Shown: positions 59,776-64,000 of the stretch, in pieces
Position numbering within the stretch: the first letter of the stretch is position 1
Layout: each line of letters starts with the position of its first letter
Origin: Trujillonella endophytica
Lineage (GTDB): Bacteria > Actinomycetota > Actinomycetes > Mycobacteriales > Geodermatophilaceae
Length of the DNA: 64,000 nt
Direction: 5' to 3'
NCBI RefSeq assembly: GCF_900110555.1
Contig: NZ_FOEE01000017.1
Location: 1 to 64,000 of the forward strand
Notes under the pieces: model-generated
What the model was told of the DNA's origin: nothing
Database searches by the model: none
What the model saw: only the letters and a program-made list of their open reading frames with translations
Made by a program: the position numbers and the translations under genes

Positions 59776-59813
59776 CGAACGGCCCCGGGCGCTGGACGCA
59801 CCGGGGCCGTTCG
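59776..59813. terminator. bidirectional terminator hairpin
   Basis: CGAACGGCCCCGG (59776-59788) pairs perfectly with CCGGGGCCGTTCG (59801-59813) between the convergent SDR and MaoC genes. Confidence 0.8.
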
Positions 59814-59828
59814 GGTTCGGAGGGGCCG

Positions 59829-60275
59829 CTAGACCCCCGGGTGGAGCCGGACGCGGGCGGTGCCGGGCGCGGTCTTCGCGCCCGTCTGGTTCTCCGACCA
59901 CAGGTCCAGCTCGAGGACGGTGCTGCCGTCGTCGGCCGTGGTCCGCCCGGTCACGGTGCCGGTGATCGTGATCCGGTCGCCCTTGAGCGCCGGGGACTTG
60001 AAGCGGCACTCGAGGTGCTCGAGCAGGCCGCGGTCGCCGACCCACTGCTCGACGGCGCAGTGCATCCACGCCCAGATCAGGTTGCCCATGCCGAAGGCGC
60101 CGGGCATGCCGGCGGCCTTGCCGGCCTCGTCGTCCATGTGGATGTCGACGAACTCGTAGTTGACCGCGGCGTAGCGGTTCCAGGCGTGCAGCCCGGCCTG
60201 CCGGACGAACGGCGGGACGGTGGCGCCCACCTCGAACTCTCCCGCGGTGGCGGCCGGGGTCTGGACGTCGGTCAT
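59829..60275 (-). CDS. MaoC-fold (hot-dog) hydratase subunit (148 aa)
   Basis: Single hot-dog domain with the hydratase signature YEFVDIHMDDEAGKAAGMPG (Asp-x4-His-type dyad in DIHMD) and GMGNLIWAWM. The C-terminal strands follow in KGDRITITGTVTGRT. Likely the catalytic half of a heteromeric enoyl-CoA hydratase with the next gene, as ChsH1-ChsH2 in steroid degradation. ATG 60275 has GGGAGA ahead and is 26 bases after the partner gene. Confidence 0.9.
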   Translation of the reverse strand: MTDVQTPAATAGEFEVGATVPPFVRQAGLHAWNRYAAVNYEFVDIHMDDEAGKAAGMPGAFGMGNLIWAWMHCAVEQWVGDRGLLEHLECRFKSPALKGDRITITGTVTGRTTADDGSTVLELDLWSENQTGAKTAPGTARVRLHPGV

Positions 60276-60301
60276 CGGATCTCCCTGGCTGGTTCGGCGG
60301 G

Positions 60302-60829
60302 TCAGTAGCGGATCAGGGACATGGTGGCGGTCTTGATCCGCTCGCCGTCCTGGTTGGTCCACGTCGTCGCGGTGTCGGTGACGAGCATGGCGCCCAGCCG
60401 GCTCTCCTTCTCCTGGTACCGGGCGATGACCGTCTCCGAGCGGATGACGTCCCCGGGCCGGATGCGGACGCCGGTGTAGTCGACGACCAGGCCGCCGTTG
60501 AGGGCCCGGAACAGGTCGGGCGGCTGGACGCCGAGGTTCTGCTCCATGGCGCCGACCGCCTTGTACTTCGGGTCGACCTCGAAGGCCTTCGCGTTGGGCT
60601 CGGTGCGGGCCGCGGCCCAGGCGAAGACGCTGATGTCGAGGGGGGCGACGAGGGTGCCCGCGGCCTCGGCGCCGGGGTCCAGGTAGTGCGCCGGCGGGGC
60701 CTCCGGGTAGTACACGGCGATGGCCCAGCGCCGGATGTCCGATGCGGTCACCGGATAGGAGACGGTGACGCCGTAGGGCTGCCCCACGATCGCCGCCATG
60801 TCCGGCCGGACCAGTCCCAGCTCGCTCAT
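60302..60829 (-). CDS. MaoC-like N-terminal domain protein (175 aa)
   Basis: Hot-dog protein of the MaoC_dehydrat_N/FAS1-like group: VTASDIRRWAIAVYYPEAPP, an Ala-rich middle (PLDISVFAWAAARTEPNAKA), then VDYTGVRIRPGDVIRSETVI and TTWTNQDGERI. No catalytic dyad is evident, so it should be the non-catalytic partner of the MaoC protein downstream. ATG 60829 follows an AGAGGTGAG site. On the minus strand a TATGTT at 60881-60876 may be the -10 box. Confidence 0.88.
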   Translation of the reverse strand: MSELGLVRPDMAAIVGQPYGVTVSYPVTASDIRRWAIAVYYPEAPPAHYLDPGAEAAGTLVAPLDISVFAWAAARTEPNAKAFEVDPKYKAVGAMEQNLGVQPPDLFRALNGGLVVDYTGVRIRPGDVIRSETVIARYQEKESRLGAMLVTDTATTWTNQDGERIKTATMSLIRY

Positions 60830-60869
60830 GTGCTCACCTCTCGCGTTCGCCGTCGTCGGCGACTCCCGG

Positions 60870-60905
60870 CTTCGGAACATACATGTGGAACTGTCGACCC
60901 AGAAC
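60870..60905 (-). promoter_or_regulatory. promoter candidate of the MaoC pair
   Basis: AT-richer patch with TATGTT (60881-60876, minus strand) and a nearby repeated GTTCC. The -35 match at 17 bases (TTCTGG) is weak. The leader to the ATG would be about 40 bases. Confidence 0.4.
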
Positions 60906-60922
60906 AGACCCCTGAGTCCGGT

Positions 60923-62335
60923 TCAGCCCTCGGTCGCGTGGGCGGTCCGTCCGGCCAGGACGACGGCCCGTACCCGCTCCGCCGAGGGGGTGTCGAGCAC
61001 GTCGGCGGGGCTCCCGTCGAGGAGTACGAGATCCGCGGGGACCCCGGGCGCCACGGCGCGGGGCGGCCCGCCGGGGGAGTCGGGCGGGCCCAGGTAGGCG
61101 GCCAGCGCGGCGGCCGGGCCCAGCCGCTCCGCGGCACCGACGACGGCGCCCGCGCGGGTCCGCCGGCCGACCGCGGCGGCGAGCACGCGCCAGGGGTCGA
61201 GGGGCCCGTGCGGGGCGTCGCTGGACAGCGCCACCGGTACGCCGCACGCGAGCAGGCTGGCCGCGCGGTACAGGTCGTCGTGCTCGTCGGCGGGGACGTC
61301 GCGCAGGTAGTCGTCGCCCCGGTCGGCCAGGAACCCCGGCTGGGTGACCACCCGCAGCCCCCGGCGGGCGAGGTCGGCCACAACCGCCCCGGGGACCAGT
61401 GCGGCGTGCTCGACGCGGTCACCCGGGCGGACGCCGGCGAGGTCGAGCGCGGCCAGGAGCAGGGCCAGGGCCTCGCGGGTGACGACGTGCACCGCCACCG
61501 CGCGCCCGGCGGCGTGCGCGGCGCGGATGCGGGCGACGAGCGGATCGAGGTCGGGCAGCCCCGAGTCGGCCAGGACGATCTTGACCGGCCCGGCGGTGAG
61601 CCCGGCGGGCAGGGCGCCGTCCAGGGGCGCGCCCAGGAGGGTGACCCCCTGGGGCAGCACGCCGTCGCGCCGCGCGGCCGCCAGCGCCGCCACGGCCGCC
61701 GGGGCGAGGTCCGGGGTCGCGTCGGTGACCGCCGTGATGCCGAACCGGGTGAGCTCGCCCCCGACGGTGGTGAGGTCCGGCAGCCGGGCGGGGCCCAGGC
61801 GCTCGCGCAGCCAGTCGTCGGCGCGCCACAACCGCCCGGTCGGCCGCCCGGATGCGTCCCGTTCCACGCCGGGATGGTCGGCCGAGGCGAGCCCCAGGGC
61901 CGCGGCGCCGGCGGAGTTCACCACCCACAGGGCGCCGCTGCGGTGCTGCACCCGGACCGGCCGCTCGGCGTGCAGCCGGTCCAGGGCGGCGGAGTCCAGG
62001 TCGCCGGCGACGGTCTCGGCGTAGCCGGTGCCCCGGATCCACCCGTCCTCGCCCGGCCCCGCCGCCGCCAGCGCCCGCCGCAACAGGCCGGCGTCGGTCA
62101 CCGCGGGCGGGCCGGACGGCACCGAGCGGGCCGCCGCGGCCATCGCGTGCAGGTGCAGGTGGGCGTCGACCAGGCCGGGCAGCAGTGTGCCCCCCCGGCC
62201 GGGCAGCACCTCCTCGGTGGTCCGGTGCAGGGCCGGGCCCACCTCGACGACCCGGACGCCACCGACCCGGACGTCGACCCGCCGGCCGTCGAGCAGGACG
62301 ACGTCCCGGAACAGCAGCCCGCTCACGGGGCTCAT
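60923..62335 (-). CDS. amidohydrolase family protein, YtcJ-like (470 aa)
   Basis: Composite-barrel amidohydrolase: LLFRDVVLLDGRRVDVRVGG beta-sandwich, metal pair LPGLVDAHLHLHAMA, VAVHVVTREALALLLAALDL, DRVEHAALVPGAVVADL (His), and LSSDAPHGPLDPWRVLAAAV (Asp). The C-terminus returns to the sandwich (PADLVLLDGSPADVLDTPSA). Family members hydrolyse cyclic amides, lactones or act as isomerases; the substrate is unknown. ATG 62335 has GGGAG six bases ahead, inside an 83-bp repeat; a 28-codon upstream ORF ends on this start codon. Confidence 0.88.
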   Translation of the reverse strand: MSPVSGLLFRDVVLLDGRRVDVRVGGVRVVEVGPALHRTTEEVLPGRGGTLLPGLVDAHLHLHAMAAAARSVPSGPPAVTDAGLLRRALAAAGPGEDGWIRGTGYAETVAGDLDSAALDRLHAERPVRVQHRSGALWVVNSAGAAALGLASADHPGVERDASGRPTGRLWRADDWLRERLGPARLPDLTTVGGELTRFGITAVTDATPDLAPAAVAALAAARRDGVLPQGVTLLGAPLDGALPAGLTAGPVKIVLADSGLPDLDPLVARIRAAHAAGRAVAVHVVTREALALLLAALDLAGVRPGDRVEHAALVPGAVVADLARRGLRVVTQPGFLADRGDDYLRDVPADEHDDLYRAASLLACGVPVALSSDAPHGPLDPWRVLAAAVGRRTRAGAVVGAAERLGPAAALAAYLGPPDSPGGPPRAVAPGVPADLVLLDGSPADVLDTPSAERVRAVVLAGRTAHATEG

Positions 62336-62418
62336 GGTTCGCTCCCGCGCGGCGCTCCGCTCCTCGCTCGCTGGCGCTCGCTGCGATGCTCACGCCGCTG
62401 TCCGCTCACGGGCTTCAT
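62332..62418 (-). CDS. upstream ORF created by repeat duplication (28 aa)
   Basis: The second repeat copy supplies its own GGGAG site and ATG (62418). The frame runs through repeat copy 1 as an Arg/Ser/Glu-rich peptide starting MKPVSGQRREH, and its TGA overlaps the ATG of the amidohydrolase gene (ATGA). It probably has no protein function but would couple translation. Confidence 0.35.
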   Translation of the reverse strand: MKPVSGQRREHRSERQRARSGAPRGSEP

Positions 62419-62498
62419 GGTTCGCTCCCGCGCGGCGCTCCGCTCCTCGCTCGCCGGCGCTCGCTGCGATGCTCACGCCGCTGTCCGCTCACGGGGCC
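62333..62498. repeat. 83-bp tandem direct repeat, two copies
   Basis: Copy 1 is 62333-62415 and copy 2 is 62416-62498. The units match throughout apart from one T/C difference in the interior and small changes at the CATGG/CACGGGG junctions. Each begins with CATGGTTCGCTCCCG on the plus strand, that is, a GGGAG site and ATG on the minus strand. Purine/pyrimidine asymmetry is strong (GAGCGAGGAGCGGAGCG on the minus strand). It fills the space between the CoA-transferase stop and the amidohydrolase start. Confidence 0.9.
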
Positions 62499-63718
62499 CC
62501 GATGCCCAGCTCGGCGAGGACCGCCGCAGTGTCCGCACCGGCCTGGGGAGCGACCCCGGGCACCGTGCGCCGCCGCGGGGGCGCCACCGGGACGGCGCCG
62601 TCGGCGGTGTCGACCACCCAGCGCTCGCCCTCCCGGCGGGCCGCGGGGGACGGGCCGTCCGGGACGCCGACGAGGGTGGCCGCGACGACGTCGGTCATCG
62701 AGACGTCCCGGAGGACACCGGGCCCGTCCGGCGACGCGGTCATCGCCAGCGCGGCGACGGTGAGGCCGGTCAGCGGATCGGCGATCGCGTCGCCGACGAA
62801 CAGCGGGGACCCCTCGGCGTCCCGGGCGACCAGCCCGGCGCAGGCCGCGACGTCGTCCCCGAAGCCGATCCGGCCCGAGGCCCGGCCCCCCGCGGTCAGC
62901 GAGATCCAGGTGGTGCCCGCGGCGACCGCCGCCTCGGCGTCCAGCCCGAAGCCCGCCAGCGCGCGCGGCCGGGACGCCTCGATCACCACGTCGGCCGCCG
63001 CGACGAGGGCGCCCAGCGCCGCCCGCCCCCGCGGCTCGCCCGGGTCGAGCAGCACGGAGCGGTGCCCCGCGTGCAGGAGGCGGTAGAAGTCGGGGTCGCC
63101 GCGGCGGGCGCCGTCCGGCCGGTCGGGGACCTCGACCTTCACGACCCGGGCCCCGGCGAGGCCGAGCAGGGACGCGGCCAGCGGGCCGGCCCAGAGAGCG
63201 CTGAAGTCCACGACGAGCAGGTCCTCGACCGGCCGCGGCGACCCGGCGGGGAGCGAGGGAGGGGGTGCGGCGGGGGGGCGGACCGGGCCCGCGGGCACGC
63301 CGAGCAGTTCGGCACGCGCGGCCAGTTCCTCGCCCGGGTGCGCGTGGACCCAGGCCGCGACGGCGGGCCACGGATCGGCGGGCAGCTCCCGGCCGACCAG
63401 CGCGCCGAGCAGCAGGGGGTCGTCCGGGCGGGCGCAGGAGACGGCGGCCCAGCCGTCGAGCGTGGGCAGGAGGCGGCAGCTTCCGCCCGCCGAGACCCGC
63501 CCGGCGCGCCGGTGGCCGGTGAACGCCGCGCGCTCGGCGAGGAGGGCCGCGCCGTCGAGCACGACGGGGTGGGCGGTGCCGGCCGTGGCAGCCGCGATGC
63601 GGTCGGTCAGCTCCCGGGCGACCGTGGCGGCCCGGCCGGGCGGCACCAGGGGTGGGCCGTCGGGTGCGCCGGTGAGGGCGACGACCCCGCTGGCGGCCCA
63701 GTCGGTCGGCTCGGGCAC
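62489..63718 (-). CDS. CaiB/BaiF-type CoA transferase family protein (409 aa)
   Basis: The C-terminal two thirds match a family III CoA transferase: LLVVDFSALWAGPLAASLLG, ARVVKVEVPDRPDGARRGDP, DVVIEASRPRALAGFGLDAE, TTWISLTAGGRASG and ASPDGPGVLRDVSMTDVVA. The N-terminal about 150 residues look like the other half of such a domain in swapped order, with a short linker APPPSLPAGSPRP. This layout occurs in steroid/terpenoid-associated CoA transferases. GTG 63718 is fixed by GGAGGAGG five bases ahead. Divergent from mftD. Confidence 0.88.
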   Translation of the reverse strand: MPEPTDWAASGVVALTGAPDGPPLVPPGRAATVARELTDRIAAATAGTAHPVVLDGAALLAERAAFTGHRRAGRVSAGGSCRLLPTLDGWAAVSCARPDDPLLLGALVGRELPADPWPAVAAWVHAHPGEELAARAELLGVPAGPVRPPAAPPPSLPAGSPRPVEDLLVVDFSALWAGPLAASLLGLAGARVVKVEVPDRPDGARRGDPDFYRLLHAGHRSVLLDPGEPRGRAALGALVAAADVVIEASRPRALAGFGLDAEAAVAAGTTWISLTAGGRASGRIGFGDDVAACAGLVARDAEGSPLFVGDAIADPLTGLTVAALAMTASPDGPGVLRDVSMTDVVAATLVGVPDGPSPAARREGERWVVDTADGAVPVAPPRRRTVPGVAPQAGADTAAVLAELGIGAP

Positions 63719-63785
63719 GACGACCTCCTCCGCTCGGGGCCCGGCAGGCGCGCGAGGCTGGACGCGGCGGGCCGCCGAGCCTACC

Positions 63786-63802
63786 GTGGCACTCAGTGCC
63801 AT
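63786..63802. promoter_or_regulatory. palindrome upstream of mftD, probable regulator site
   Basis: GTGGCA-CTCAG-TGCCAT; the core TGGCACT-C-AGTGCCA is a perfect 15-bp palindrome. It sits 43 bases before the mftD start and 68 bases before the CoA-transferase start. It shares arms and spacing with sites at 16806 and 32911, and its centre GCACTCAGTGC with 14267-14277. Confidence 0.6.
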
Positions 63803-63844
63803 CCGATTCTCCGAGGGTCGGTACCGAGCGATGAGGGGTGTGCT

Positions 63845-64000
63845 GTGGGCAAGTGGTTCGAAACGGTGGCGGAGGCCCAACGACGGGCGAAGCGTCGGCT
63901 GCCGAAGGGCGTGTACGGCGCCCTCGTGGCGGGGTCTGAGAAGGGCCTGACGGCGGCCGACAACCTCGCCGCGTTCGACGAGCTCGGCTTCGCGCCGCAC
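63845..64000 (+). CDS. mftD: MftD-type mycofactocin maturation enzyme, N-terminal 52 aa (cut by window edge)
   Basis: The visible start, MGKWFETVAEAQRRAKRRLP followed by KGVYGALVAGSEKGL and ending FDELGFAPH, matches the N-terminus of MftD. MftD is the FMN-dependent enzyme of mycofactocin biosynthesis that oxidatively deaminates the peptide-derived AHDP intermediate to pre-mycofactocin. GTG 63845. No mftA, mftB or mftC precedes it in this window, so the cluster is either rearranged or continues to the right. It supports the mycofactocin-coupled assignment of the SDRs at 48705 and 58947. Confidence 0.85.
   Translation, partial: MGKWFETVAEAQRRAKRRLPKGVYGALVAGSEKGLTAADNLAAFDELGFAPH

Noticed and set aside
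63719-63844. Possible mycofactocin precursor peptide gene (mftA) before mftD
   Set aside because: No short frame ending in the IDGxCGVY-type C-terminus is present in this 126-base gap.
1-64000. CRISPR arrays, tRNA or rRNA genes, insertion sequences or prophage genes
   Set aside because: No repeat-spacer pattern, no conserved rRNA or tRNA sequence and no transposase, integrase or phage structural motifs were found on reading through the proteins and intergenic regions.

Overview
The window is high-GC DNA with strong C/G bias at codon third positions and many GTG starts and four-base (GTGA/ATGA) overlaps. Together with the gene families present (mycofactocin-type SDRs, the start of mftD, PadR/TetR/LacI regulators, KorAB, soluble bacterial P450s with small ferredoxins) this points to an actinobacterium. 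Geodermatophilales or Pseudonocardiales would fit, but the genus cannot be fixed from the sequence. No rRNA, tRNA, CRISPR array, transposase or prophage was seen.

Region 1 (about 1-16.1 kb) is general metabolism. It opens with an acyl-CoA dehydrogenase pair whose first gene is cut by the window edge and has codon use unlike everything after it. Next come a PadR regulator with a DUF2218 protein, a membrane/polyphosphate-type module (DUF4956, VTC domain, secreted carbohydrate-binding lipoprotein), small secreted and VOC proteins, a large FAD/Fe-S oxidase, a GAF-SpoIIE phosphatase, a universal stress protein, a glutamine amidotransferase, a TetR regulator, a patatin and an alpha/beta hydrolase.

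Region 2 (about 16.1-28.9 kb) holds a second TetR regulator and a branched-chain-amino-acid-type (Liv) ABC transporter. The transporter has two tandem paralogous binding lipoproteins on the minus strand and, divergently, a fused LivH-LivM permease with two ATPases. It continues with folE, a PPOX flavoprotein, a MoxR-VWA pair, an MFS exporter and an NTF2-like protein.

Region 3 (about 29-64 kb) is a large catabolic region. A divergent LacI regulator faces an operon of two double-VOC proteins and a small DUF4286-like protein. A short flavoprotein, a crotonase, an ArsR regulator and KorAB follow. From 38.7 to 59.8 kb almost everything runs on the plus strand: a heteromeric acyl-CoA dehydrogenase pair, an acyl-CoA synthetase, a CaiB/BaiF CoA transferase, two HIBADH-like dehydrogenases flanking an amidohydrolase, an aldehyde dehydrogenase, a mycofactocin-type SDR, a [3Fe-4S] ferredoxin, two very similar P450s, a 7Fe-type ferredoxin, a DUF35-thiolase-fold fusion, a second aldehyde dehydrogenase, a small conserved protein, DoxX, a ferredoxin reductase and a second mycofactocin-type SDR. 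On the minus strand follow two MaoC-fold proteins, an amidohydrolase and a second CoA transferase; mftD begins at the right edge. Read together, this suggests hydroxylation by P450, alcohol oxidation by mycofactocin-dependent SDRs, aldehyde oxidation, CoA activation, dehydrogenation, hydration and retro-aldol cleavage, as in steroid or terpenoid side-chain breakdown. The substrate is not evident.

Control features include strong hairpin terminators after most units. A 17-bp palindrome, GTGGCA-N5-TGCCA(C/T), occurs upstream of the second TetR gene, the flavoprotein and mftD. A good promoter followed by a short upstream ORF precedes the CoA transferase near 43 kb. An 83-bp tandem repeat that duplicates a ribosome binding site and start codon lies at 62.3-62.5 kb.
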